Origin: Zelopaecilomyces penicillatus
Taxonomy: Eukaryota; Ascomycota; Sordariomycetes; Hypocreales; Pseudodiploosporaceae
Length of the DNA stretch: 64,000 nucleotides
NCBI GenBank assembly: GCA_005765155.1
Contig: VCCP01000008.1
Location: 248,001-312,000, forward strand
Direction of reading: 5' to 3'
In this document: one piece after another, positions 39,758-50,885 of the stretch
Position numbering within the stretch: position 1 is the stretch's first letter
Layout: the number at the start of each line of letters is the position of its first letter
Notes under the pieces: model-generated
Seen by the model: the letters and a program-made list of their open reading frames with translations, nothing else
What the model was told of the DNA's origin: nothing
Databases searched by the model: none
Made by a program: the position numbers and the translations under genes

Positions 39758-42163
39758 ATAATTATTATATAAGCTTTTATATTTAAGATTAAAGAGTTTA
39801 TAATTTTAATAAATTCTTTTTTATTAAAAGATTTTAATTTAATATTTTTAGGGTTAGATTATTATAATTAATAATTATAATAATATAAAGGAAAAATAAA
39901 CTTTTAAAAATAAGCTTATAATTATATAATAATATTATAAATAATTAAAAGTACTAGTTATAATAGTACTATAAATAACTAGGTCTTAGTAAAAGCTTTA
40001 AAAATAATTAATTAATTAAAGGGGGGGGGTAATAAGTATAAGGGCTATTTATTATATACTAGCTATAATTAGGTTATAGTATAATTAATATAATATCTTT
40101 ATTTAATTAATTAATTTTTATAGTTTTATATAGGCCTTTTATAAAGTTAATTAATAATTTAAATAATTAATTATATTTAATATAGTTAATAAAGTTATAA
40201 TCTATAATTCTATAAATCTATATTAATAATCTATAAATCTGAAAGTAGGTTATACTATAAATCTAAGGTTTAATTTTTATATATATAGTTTTTTTATAAT
40301 TTTTAATTAATAGAAAGTATAGGTTTAATATAATTAAAATAATAGAAAAATCTGGTATATAAAGAGATTAAAAATAATAGAAAAAAAAAGTCTTTTTTTT
40401 ATAGTCTAGAATAATTATTCTTTTAGGCTTATAACCTATTATAATTTATAGTATATAATTATAATTAAAGCTAGTAATAATAGTAGTGGAAGAAAGATAG
40501 TAAATAGTTATTTAAAATAAATTTTAAAGAAAAGAAGAAAGAAATAATTATATTACTAATATAAAAAAGAAAGCAGGATTTAATTAGGAATCTAGCTATC
40601 TTATATATCTAAAAAATACTAAGATTATTTAGAATTATTTAAGTATTCTAAATAATATTTATTTAGAATTTTTTAGGTATTCTAAATATAGAGAAAGGGA
40701 GAGATATAAGGGATAAGCCCTTATTTTATTAATCTAGCCCTATATAGCAGGTCTGGCTGCTAGGCTATAGCAGGTTTGGCTGCTAAGTTATAGTAGGTCT
40801 GGCTCCTAAGGGATAATAGGTTAGGCTGTTATATAAAAACCCATTTATTTTAATATAAGCTATTATATAGGCTATTATATAAACTATTATATAGGCTATT
40901 ATTTTAATTAAGATTATAAAGGATTTTTAATATTCTTAATAATTAAAGCTGTTATAAAATCATCTTTTAATAGCTAGAGCTATATTATAAGCTATTTAAT
41001 TAAAATATTTTATCTTTATAATTAAATTTAAAGATATTAAATTTCTTTTAATTTTTTATTTATTAAATCATTTATTTTTAATATTTTAATAAATTATTAT
41101 AATTAATAATTATAATAATTAAATAATAAAAATTAATTTATAAAAAATAAGCTTAGGTATTTATAATAATATTATATAGGCTAAGAATATTAATTATAAT
41201 AGTATTATAGATAGCTAGGTTTTAATAAGAGCCCTGTTTTTAATTAATTAATTAAAGGGGTTAATAGATATATATAAGGCCTATTATATATTAGCTATAA
41301 TATATAATATAACTAGTATAATATCTTTGGTTTAATTAATTAATTAATATAGTTTTATATAAGGCTTTTATAAAATTAATTAATAATTTAAATAATTAAT
41401 TATATTTAATATAATTAATAAAGCTATAAATCTATAAATCTATAAATCTATAAATCTATAAATCTAAATTAATAATCTATAAATCTAAAAATAGATTATA
41501 TTATAAATTATAGGTTTAATATTTAATTCTTATATATATAGTATTTTTTATAATTTTTAATTAATAAAGAAAAATAGATTTAATTAATAAAAAAGAGAGA
41601 AAAATCTAATATAAAGAAATTAAATATAATAAAAAAAAAGAATAATCTTTTTTATAATCTAAAATAATTATCTTTTAAGTTTATAATCTTTTATAATTTA
41701 TAAAAGCTAGTTAAAGCTAATAATTAAAATAATAAAAGAAAGATATAATAATTATTTAAATAAAAGTTTATAAAAAAAAAGATAGAAATAATTATATTAT
41801 TAATAAAGAAAGAAAGCTAGTTTTAATTAAGAATTAAATTTCTTTTTATATTTAAAAAATATTAGAATAATTTAAAATTATTTTAGAATTTTAAATAATA
41901 TTTATTTAAAATTATTAGGTATTTTTTTTAAAAAAAAAGGATTTTAAGGGATAAGCCCTTATTTTCTATTTTAGCCTAGTTTAATAGATTAGGCTACCCG
42001 GGTACCTTAGGTCTTATATTAGGTATTATAGCAGATAAAGCTGCTATATAATAGCAGGTCTGGCTATAAGGAAATAGCAGGTTAGACTGCTAGCTTATAG
42101 CAGGTTTAACTATTAGATTATAATAGGTCTGACTATTATATTAAAAACCCACTTATTTTAATA
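39758..42163 (-). repeat. Two tandem non-autonomous LTR units
   Basis: Units 39758-40855 and 40856-42163 each consist of a non-coding body (682 and 836 bp) plus a copia C-type LTR. The bodies align with each other (for example AATTAATTAATTAAAG with a following G run, then TATTAGCTATAATTAGG-like sequence) but not with the copia coding region. They therefore look like TRIM/LARD derivatives that use element C ends. The G run is 9 long at 40021-40029 and 4 long in the other unit. Confidence 0.7.
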
Positions 42164-43476
42164 AATATAATAAAGCTAATATTATTAATGTTATTTATAA
42201 CTATTAAAAAAATAAAAAGAAGATTAATAATAATAATTATATAATAATTAAAATTCTTATAAAACTAAATTAAGGCTTAATTTATCTTTTATTATTTTAT
42301 TTATTATTAAATATATATCTTTTTTTTATATATAGATTATATCTTTTATTTTAATTAATAATTTTATTTTAAGATTAATAAAAATTATTTTAGATATTAT
42401 ATATTTAAAAAGGATTTATATAAATATAAAAGATTAAAATATATATCTTATTTTATTATTATATAAAATAATATAAATTAAATCTAGGTAAAAGTATAAT
42501 AAAGATATTATAATAAGATATTATAATTAAGATATTTTAATCTAAAAATATATTAAAATCTTTAAAAATTAAAGGATTAATATTATAGGATCATTATAAT
42601 AAGATAAAAATATTTATAATATTTAAAATAAAAAAAATAAAAAAATAAAAAAATATTTATTTTCATTTATAAATATTATAGATTTTATTTTAATAATCTT
42701 TAAAATATATTTTTAGGTTTTTATTTAGATTTATTTTTTTAAATAAAAATAATTTATTTTATTATAATATTAAAAGCCTTAATTATTATTTTAATTATAA
42801 TATAATTATTATATATTATAATATATATTATTATTTAATAAAATATAATTTTTATAATTATAAAAAAAATATATTTTATAATATAATATATAAATATAAT
42901 TAAAAGAAAGATTATAGTTTTTATAATTATTTATATATAATTATTTAATATAAAAAAAATATAATTAAATTAATTTTTTTAAAAAATATAATTAATTTTT
43001 TATTAAAATTATTAATAATTTTTTTTTTTTAAAAAGAAAGGCTATATATAATTAATTAAAGGCTAGATAAAGAATATAATATATATTTATAAGAGTTCTA
43101 TTATTTAAATCTATATTTATATTAAATATATTATAATTTAAAAAAGAATTAAAAGAATTATTATATTTAAATTATAAGGGTATAATACTTATTATCTTTA
43201 TTATTAATAAAAAAAGATATAATAAAAGCCTAGATATTTTATTATTATATATAAAAAAGAGATAAAATTTAAGATAAAAATAAAAAAGAAATTATTTAAA
43301 TTAATAATACTTTTAATAAAAAAGAAAATAAAAATATAAGATATATAGAATAATAATTTAAAAAAGATAAGGAATATTTTATAAAATTATTAAAATACTA
43401 TATAATATATTTATCTTATACTTTTATTATTTAATAATTTAATAAGATCTAAACTTTTATTAAGAGGAAAATAATA

Positions 43477-43649
43477 TATTATAAGCTTAAATTTAAAAAC
43501 TTAAGCCTTAAATATAAAGATAAGATAGGCTTAAATCAGGCTTTATTAATATAAGATAAGGATTAAAATAGAGATTTTTTTTTCTTTTTAAGTTTATTAA
43601 TATTATTCTTAATACTTACTTATAATAATTATAAAGCTAGCTTATTATA
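43477..43649 (+). repeat. 3' LTR of element A
   Basis: 173 bp direct partner of 16366-16539, preceded by the purine run AAGAGGAAAATAATA and followed by the TATAA target duplication. Confidence 0.88.
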
Positions 43650-43654
43650 TATAA

Positions 43655-44849
43655 TTCTATTAAATAGGCTATTATATAAGCTATTATAAGCTTTTTATAA
43701 GCTTTTAAAATAAATTATTTTTTTATATAAATAAGGGATTTTTATTATATTATTTATTTTATATTCTTTTATTATAAATTAATATTATATAATAAGTATA
43801 TAAAGCTAGCTTAAAAATCTTAATAAAAATCTAAATAAAGCTTAAAATAATATAGATTTTTATAACTATAAAAAATAAAATCTATTATTATAATTAATAT
43901 TATTTAGCTTTATTAACTCCTTATATTAATTAATATTATAAGACTTAATTATAGTATATTATATTTATTATTAATATATTGAATATATTATATACAGTAT
44001 CTTAATATATCTATTAATATAAACTTCTTTAATTAAGCTTATTTCTTAAGAAATTATTAAATAAGACTATAAAATTATATTATATTATAGCTTATAATAT
44101 TATTTAATCTATAATTATTATATATAATAATATCCTAATATATATAATAAAATTAAATATATATTATCTTATAAATAAAATATAAACAGTAATTTAATAT
44201 AACATAAATAAATATACTCTTTTTTAAATCCCTACACTTGTTATTTTGTTTATATAAAAATACAGCTTCTTATCACTTGCTGTTAAAGGTTTGTTATGGG
44301 ACCAAAAACCGAAGAGACAAAAGAACCCTTGTTCCCCTACTCCTGATAACCGTGTAATGAGCATGAACCCATGCAAGCAAACCTCGCTCTATATGCTTAG
44401 ATGGGCATTTGTTTGTTCCTGCCGCTATGCCAACCCACCCGGCACGCGTGTCTGTAAGGCACCATCTCGTATCAACAAATGTCCATCCATCCATCCACCC
44501 ATCCGCATCCTTTAAGCCCCTGCGCCGATTTCCAACAGTTCCAACTTGGTAGGCAACCAACCACCATGTTACAACCTTGCCAGTCTGAAATATGAGATGA
44601 TAAGAATTGGTTTTGAGGAAGGCTTGATGGCGTGCCTCTGATGAGCCTTGGTCTTTTTGTCCTGCTGCCATTTGCATGATCTCACCGCTACCGCCGCCTA
44701 ATCTTGCTCTTATGTATAGATAGATGATGTTAATGTGGGTTTATTGACTTGGTCAAGGCGCCGTGGTATTGCTTGACCCTGCTGCGGCACCACCACGAAA
44801 TGCCAAATACATCTAATCCATCAAATTCCTATTCGCGATCACATGTGGC
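43655..44849. other. AT-rich flank grading into the 3' flank of the RasGEF gene
   Basis: AT-rich sequence continues to about 44230, then composition becomes normal. The frames at 44291-44677 contain a CCATCCATCCATCC simple repeat and no family resemblance. This is most likely 3' flanking sequence of the RasGEF gene that ends at 44850. No RNA gene is seen. Confidence 0.5.
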
Positions 44850-47800
44850 TCACAGAAAGCCCGACTCAGCCAAGACTCTGAAGAAGGAAGAAATGACGAG
44901 TTAGCTTGGATATGATACATCCAATTAAGCCTGGTAACATCTGTCGACTTTCCGCGACTAGCTTGTGTGCTATTTTAAACGTACCTGACAATTTTCTCGT
45001 CTTCACGTTCACGAGGCTCGACCTGCAAACTTCGGTCGTACATCTCATGCACATCCCCTGCTGCTTGCATATTGCTCAATATGTAATCTTGCAGCTCAGG
45101 AACTGGTTGCAGGGAATAGCCCACGTTCTGATACTGTTGTATGTCACGGATTACTTCGGCTGTTTTCGCCCTTTTAGCGAAATTGATCAGACTTGTCTTT
45201 TTAATGATAGATGGTATTCCGTCTTCGATGAATGTTAAATCTGTCAAGTAAACGCCTGCGTTACAAGTTAATATTGGTTTCTCGTCTCAACTTTCGAAAT
45301 ACAAACAAGTGAAAAGAAGAGAAGATAAATCATATAGCATCGCTCAAGATATTTGAAAGAAGTAAAGAACAATTTTATGCGTACCAAAAAAAGGAATACA
45401 TGGCGGGTTCGCAACATGAAGCGCTTCACGATATTCGCCAAAGTTTTTAGTGCTGGCCATCAGACGACGCATTGTCTCCAAAGCAGCGTTAGTTCCTTTC
45501 GGAACTTGATCCCAAGTTCGCTTCAGGCGGGCAATCGGTGCAGTTCCTAAAGCTGAAATGATGGACGTCAAGGTTGAAAAATTGTTCAGACTTCGGCATT
45601 TCTGTAAACAAGCATTGCTAGTTAGTGGTTGGATGATAAAGGGGTGCAAGATGGATCTTACATCAGCAACATTGACGAAGTGCTTAATCACTACCACACG
45701 CTTCTTAACATCCATTTGAGCTAAGATCATCTCTGCTACCCAATTGGTCATTTGATTGGAGTGAAGAATCAGAGCCTTGACATTTGGTGCCGGGTCGGGG
45801 TCGCTCTCTCCGACCTTCTTCTGCCATGTTTTATTCAAACACTCGGCTGCTTTAATCTTGCCATATAAACGTGACTCAATAACTGTGAGCTGTCGTGCAA
45901 ACTCGGTCTGCTCAATGTCTAGGAATTTGAGCTTCTTCATGTTTTTGGGCATAATTGGTGTTGGGGTACTCTGATTAACAGTCTGTATCATTCTCCTGGC
46001 CCCGGCCTCCTTGCCGCTGAGCCTCTGATCAAGGACTGCCATTAGCGGTCCAGATCCTGGGGTTTCTGTTGATTTGACCGTATCCCTAGCAAATGTGTAC
46101 ACGTCACGAATAAGCTGTTTTGATTCTTCATTATACTCTTCCATCCAAAAGCTGTCGAACCAGCTCTTAAGAATATTCACAACGCGAAAGCGGATCAGTT
46201 TCTGTTTTCGATCCCGCCATGCGTCGTAGTCTATCTGTGTAAGGCCCTCCGGAGGTTGTATGCCGAACCGCTTCACCAAGAGTTCAAATAGCTCCCTTGC
46301 AGATGTGAAGGACCGATAAGTTAATAGAAATGTGTTATTGAAGTTGGAGTCGAGTTTGTCATGGCGCGTGAGCTGCTCAACAAGAGCGAGGAGTGATCCT
46401 CCCCTGACGGTTGGCTGTGCTGCCTTTGTATCCCATAATACATCATTTTCGTAGTCGAGACGAAGGAAGTCAGGTGTGTCTTCGTTGGCTTGGAGATTTG
46501 ACTGTGGCGAGGGGTCTTCTCCGAAAATCTTCTTCACCTTCGAGTAGTCACCCTTTCTGAATGTGCTTGATGGTGGCTCTCCTTCACTGAAAGACTGAGC
46601 GGCAATTAACGGTGGTCGACCTTTGATGCCTCGTGACCCTGAACGTTGATGAGGTCGTTCATAGGGTAATGACTCTCCTCGCTGTAATGGGCCTCTTGAG
46701 GCTTGCTCTCCACGAGATCTAGGTTCGGCTTGGTGCTGTAAGTTAATCTGCACCTGTTCTGAGAGCAGCTGTAAAGAAAAGCCAATATGAGACGAGTTGG
46801 TCTCTAGTGCCCTAGCGCACTGTCGGACGTATTCCAAACGATTGTCCAGCGATTCTCCCCGGACCTCAGTCCATTCATCCGCCAATGGGCCGGCAACAGC
46901 TTGACAACCCAAGATGAGATCCGAGATATTATCGTATAAGCTCTGCTTGTTGGTGCTGAAGTCCACTAGTTGTGGAGTCTGAAAGCTGTTTCCCAATGAG
47001 GATAGATCGACGGACTCGATCATTGCAATCCATGGTTTAAACGTCTCTACAACTTTGCTGGCAGCGAAGCAGACATTGTTTCCGATGACCTCGTGACGGT
47101 ATGGAGTGATAATTTTTTCTGGTGTAGCGAGACTCTTATCAAGTTCCCGGATGCTAGACACGAGCATTCGCTTTTGCTCGTCTAGCCTTTCAAGAAGTTT
47201 ACCGTCTAGAATTGCAGTTGGCTCAACAACACCCTCTTCATCCTCGAGGAAGTTGGACGTGATCATATCACGGGGCCCAAGCCCGTTGTTTTGCCAGCTT
47301 CCACCAGTGATACTACCAATGACGAACCCTGGGAATAAACGTGGAATATCCTCTCCCCTCTGCTGCCGAGCGACTTCAACATAGCTGAACACACCAAGAA
47401 GAACACCATCTGCCTCTTGCAAACACTTTTGAACTGATTCGGCATTTGGCCAATCAGCGGCTGCAATGTGAGAAGATATGACAAGCTTGGAGAATTTCGA
47501 CATCATATCCCGAAAGTGCGGGTATAGCGCCTTGTTGGTGGAGATGATGGATGGCTGACCAGAGTGATTATCTGTGGTTCCAGAACCTGCAGCGAGAAGT
47601 AGCCGCAAGTGGTCGGATATATCTTCGGCCCTTGCAACATACTCTGATCTACTATTGTTAGTAATTGCATCACGGTAGCGATCAATAGCTCGCTTCATAT
47701 TGGTAACAAGAAGGCTCCAAGTAAGAGGGGGAGTTGAACCATCGTCAAAGAAGGAGCGAGGCACGCTGGCTGTCGTGGGAAGGTTATACGTCGTGCTGGT

Positions 47801-48703
47801 GAAGGAGGTCGCTGAGGCAATGGTAGAAACTTGACCAGGGCCGGCTGGCACGCTGGCAAAGGTATCTGTTCTCTTTCGCCGTCCCGGGGAGGTGCCATTT
47901 ATTGAGTCCATTGATGTTGATGGGGACAGGACAGCGTTGAAAGACGTCCGATTACGAAGCTGTGTGTGATGTTAGATTATCCAACCAACATAATGGAAGA
48001 GTGGGTGGATGTAAAACAGGGGCAAAAGCCAATAGTTGGGGAGGCTTCCTACCATCGACGTCCTTGATGTAAGCATCAGAGTTTCCCCCTCGGCTTCAGA
48101 AGCAGATGCAGCTGATGCCTCATCTTCATCCTGAATCAATCCACGCGCCATCATTTCAGGAGGTGGCCGTGTCTTTTCGGGCATAGTAACATTCATGCGG
48201 TCTCTAGGGCCAGTTTCCGTTGATGACACTGGGGACTCAAGTGGCAATTCCATGCTGCGATCCCCTGTCATCATGTTGTAGTAGAACAACCGGCCGTCGG
48301 GGGTTGCTTGAGGAATCCAAAAATCGGCTCTAGACTTGTCGACGGCATCAGTGCCTTCAAGAGGCAGGCCGCCAAATGTATCGCCCTCAGAATCATCATC
48401 TTGCTCAAAACTCTCATCGTATGGTTCGGCATCATCGGCATCGTCATCGGCTTGATCGACAAGGCCATTTTGGGCGGCACCTGCGAGATCGTCGGGGCCA
48501 GTAATGGTCTGGCAGTAATTGCTCGGAAACCAGCCACGAACTCCATTGATGACACCATCCCACCAACCACTCTCCAGTTGCGTTATCACCTGGATCACGT
48601 CGCCTTCATGAAAGCTCAGGCTTGTTCTATCGTCCGCCTCGTAGTCGTATAATGCGCGTACATACATTGTCCCTGGAGGCGCCGTGCCCATGACCCCATC
48701 CAT
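44850..48703 (-). CDS. CDC25-type Ras guanine nucleotide exchange factor with SH3 and WW-like domains
   Basis: Five exons on the minus strand, 48703-48053, 47959-45662, 45601-45385, 45255-44985 and 44877-44850, give 1154 residues. An SH3 domain lies at about 12-67 (RALYDYEADDRTSLSF, GWWDGVINGVRGWFPSNY). A WW-like segment lies at about 127-157 (FWIPQATPDGRLFYYN). RasGEF-N lies at about 733-845 (LTRHDKLDSNFNNTFLLTYR). The catalytic RasGEF domain lies at about 893-1135 (ILHSNQMTNWVAEMIL, NNFSTLTSIISAL, PFFGVYLTDLTFIEDG). The 60 bp intron inside the catalytic domain is in frame and stop-free, so an unspliced reading hides it; splicing restores VNVADKCRSLNNFS. The last exon is 28 nt and encodes the end VLAESGFL. 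It loads Ras with GTP upstream of adenylate cyclase and MAP kinase signalling. Confidence 0.93.
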
Positions 48704-49300
48704 AATCGCGGGGTGGGGAGAAGTGGAGGGGGTTTGAAGGTATAGGGCCCGAGGGCTTCGTTGCGAACAAATGCGGCGAATGGCGGACAGACAGAAAAGT
48801 TGTTTGAAAAAAATGTGACGTGACGACGTCACGGCGAGCCGCGCAAAGACTAATGAATCCGGGCCAGCGGAGTGATGAAGATCACCAGAAAACTGCAGCG
48901 GCAAATTCACCTCAGGACATGGTCGACCACAAGTCCACGAGTCAGCCTTGTTCCAAGCCGATGACGGCGCAAATGAGCTAGGTAATGCCAGAGAGCATAC
49001 CACCTGTCTGAAAACCTCTTGCTCACGTATCGAGTGCGAAATGGCCTTGACGGTGGGGAGGGGGATTTGACAAGTCGCGTCCGTGATGGTTGCGTGGTGT
49101 CGCTCGTCGTTGTTTGCGTCTGCACTGCTTCGCCGCTGACCACGAGTGTAGACAGAGGGGCTGCCTCACACCCCCAGATTAGGCGAATGGGCCAATTGCC
49201 TGCCACAGCGGAGAGACGTTGAACAGCTGGCCACAGCTGGCCACGGCAGTACGAGAGCAGCGAGACCACACCAGAAGTGCGCCAAATACCTAGCCAAAAG
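48704..49300. promoter_or_regulatory. Promoter region of the RasGEF gene with a CRE-like site
   Basis: The sequence TGACGTGACGACGTCACG at about 48816-48833 contains two TGACG half-sites and a CGTCA half-site. It is a near-palindrome resembling the cAMP-response element bound by bZIP factors of the CREB/ATF type. It lies about 115 bp upstream of the start codon. This is a motif match only. Confidence 0.4.
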
Positions 49301-50159
49301 ACGCTGGGGCTTAACTACTTACCTACACCTACAGTGGGCCTGAAAGACTGGGGGGCGCTCGGTTCCATGCTGTCGGCTAATTCCCTCTCCCCAATCGGGA
49401 CCAGTCTTGAGGGCGTTGGCTGGCGCAAAATAATTACCGACAATAGCGGCTTCTGCATAGTAATTTTCCTCAGGGGTACCTGATATAAGAGATGAGTTGC
49501 TTTCAGTTAGGTGCTATTATGCAAGAATACCAATAACATAGAACCTAATTAACAGCCATTCGTGAGAGCACCAACCCGCACTATGCCTCCTGTCAATGTC
49601 GTGTGTGCATGTGTATAATCCATAGAATTGCACTGCAAACGTGTAGCAGTGCTTTGCAGTGCCAGTAAATGAGTGAGTGGCTTTGATTGTCGAGCTTGCG
49701 CTCAGAAGAGTGCAGTGCTCTACAAACACGCGACAATAATGTGTGAGCTATCCTCATTATTGCGGACAATGCACTAAATAAAGGGCCATTGTACGGATAC
49801 TATTGGCCCTTTGATTGTAGGAGGGCTAAGGCGGGGAAAAAGAAAGGAGATAAATCTTGCGGGCGGCGGATGTCGTGCATTATTTGTCTGTCTGGGAAAA
49901 AAGAAAGAGACTCATGCTCATAAAAATCGTCCCCTGAAAGTTTGCAAAGCCAGTGAAAATGACCTGCAAGGAGAAATCCAGGTTTAGTTTGACTGTTTAC
50001 GCAGTTGGTTGATCTCTGCTGGACGAGTCCAATTCTGGTAAGAACTTGCCTGATCATGCTGAAACTTGGTATGTACAAAGAAAACTACCAACCTGATATA
50101 TAGATGTAACAAGGCACAAGTAACTCCGAGCCACTACAGTGTGTTGATTGGTGGGTGCA
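49301..50159. other. Intergenic, no gene recognised
   Basis: Normal-GC sequence with only short frames that resemble no known family. No RNA gene is visible. Confidence 0.5.
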
Positions 50160-50572
50160 GGCTGGATTTATTTGTAAGGGACTCTATAAGGTATATCTAT
50201 ATAAGATAATCTTCAAGTCTAAAAATGCTTTATAGATACACTTTACTACCTAGATATTAAATACCTTAAATATATATAAGGTGTGAATTTAGCCAAGTAC
50301 TACAGACACTATTAAATACTATTATTAGATAAGTATGGAATTTATAGAGCCAGGTATATACTAGTTTATAAGTATATACATTAGTAGATACCTTAATAGG
50401 AAAACCTGGGATCTTGCTAGCATTACCAGGGAGTAATAGAGTCTGTAATAATTATAGGATTTAAGCGAATATAAAATATATATTATACACCTAGATCTGG
50501 CTATAAGATATATACTCTTATTTATCTTGCTTCTTTATCCAAATCAAGATTTCAAGATAATAAAGGCAGGAA
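50160..50572. mobile_element. Possible 3' internal remnant of the LTR element at 50573
   Basis: Moderately AT-rich, TA-rich sequence directly before the LTR. It ends in a purine tract (AAAGGCAGGAA at 50562-50572) placed where a polypurine tract should be. No domain is recognisable. Confidence 0.35.
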
Positions 50573-50885
50573 TGTTAAGATAGATAAAAGAACTATATAG
50601 CTGCCTTGGTAATTGCTTTCTTTCTTTGACTTTATATCTTCTGCTTGACTTGGTAGCTGGCCGGCTTCCTAGCTGGCCGACCTGCTGCTTGACTTACTGC
50701 TTGGTCTGTTTCTAAGCCAAGCAGTAAGTCGGCCAGCTACCAAGTCAAGCAGCAGATCGGCCAGCTAGGAAGCCAGTTAAGTAAAAAGTTAGAGCTTAAG
50801 CGGCTTAAAAGCTTATAATAATATAGATACCTAGAAATAGCCTAGAAAGCTAGAAATATAATGATTTTGAATATCAATCTTAACA
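50573..50885 (+). repeat. Copia-type LTR, solo or from a truncated element
   Basis: This 313 bp segment starts TGTTAAGAT and ends ATCTTAACA, an exact 9 bp terminal inverted repeat with the TG...CA ends usual for LTRs. No second copy exists in the window, and the 5 bp on each side (AGGAA, ATAAT) differ, so it is not a clean solo LTR. A purine tract directly upstream suggests a 3' LTR whose element was truncated on the left. The interior has an imperfect palindrome (see 50645-50785). Its ends are intact, so it is much less RIP-affected than the AT blocks. Confidence 0.6.
50645..50785. repeat. Imperfect palindrome with four GGCCAGCTA copies
   Basis: Two arms separated by about 10 bp share CCAAGCAGTAAGTC and TCGGCCAGCTAGGAAGCC in inverted orientation. 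The motif GGCCAGCTA occurs twice in each orientation, and one block (GGCCAGCTACCAAGTC) is placed differently in the two arms. The arms could fold into a long hairpin. Confidence 0.7.

Larger units (their letters stand above)
31030..42163 (-). mobile_element. Copia LTR array with five LTRs nested in element A
   Basis: Five related LTRs lie in the same orientation: 31030 to about 31410 (truncated), 34237-34710, 39343-39757, 40440-40855 and 41692-42163. The intervals are about 2.8, 4.6, 0.68 and 0.84 kb. The first and second intervals share homologous copia coding sequence (about 31500-34236 against 36600-39342). The third and fourth share a different, non-coding body. The A sequence stops before 31030 and resumes after 42163, with AATAT at 31022-31026 and 42164-42168 as an imperfect target duplication. 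The coding strand is minus, so the right-hand LTR of each unit is its 5' LTR. This is a compound structure, probably made by repeated insertion or LTR-LTR recombination. Confidence 0.8.
16366..43649 (+). mobile_element. Ty3/gypsy element A, split by two nested insertions
   Basis: LTRs of 174 and 173 bp (16366-16539, 43477-43649) share TATTATAAGC starts and TTATTATA ends. They are flanked by the same 5 bp, TATAA (16361-16365 and 43650-43654). Removing B (17549-27050) and the copia array (31030-42163) leaves about 6.6 kb, a normal Ty3/gypsy size. The order is confirmed by the uninterrupted inverted copy at 1-5741. The interrupted sequence reads on from the left to the right side of each insertion. 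A purine run (AAGAGGAAAATAATA) precedes the 3' LTR as a polypurine tract. The reverse-transcriptase box reads Y-L-D-N at 28138-28149 on the plus strand, the last Asp having become Asn by a RIP-type change. No intact frame remains. Confidence 0.9.

Noticed and set aside
44294..44677. 127-codon minus-strand frame downstream of the RasGEF gene
   Set aside because: No family resemblance. It includes a CCATCCATCC simple repeat and lies where the RasGEF 3' untranslated region is expected.
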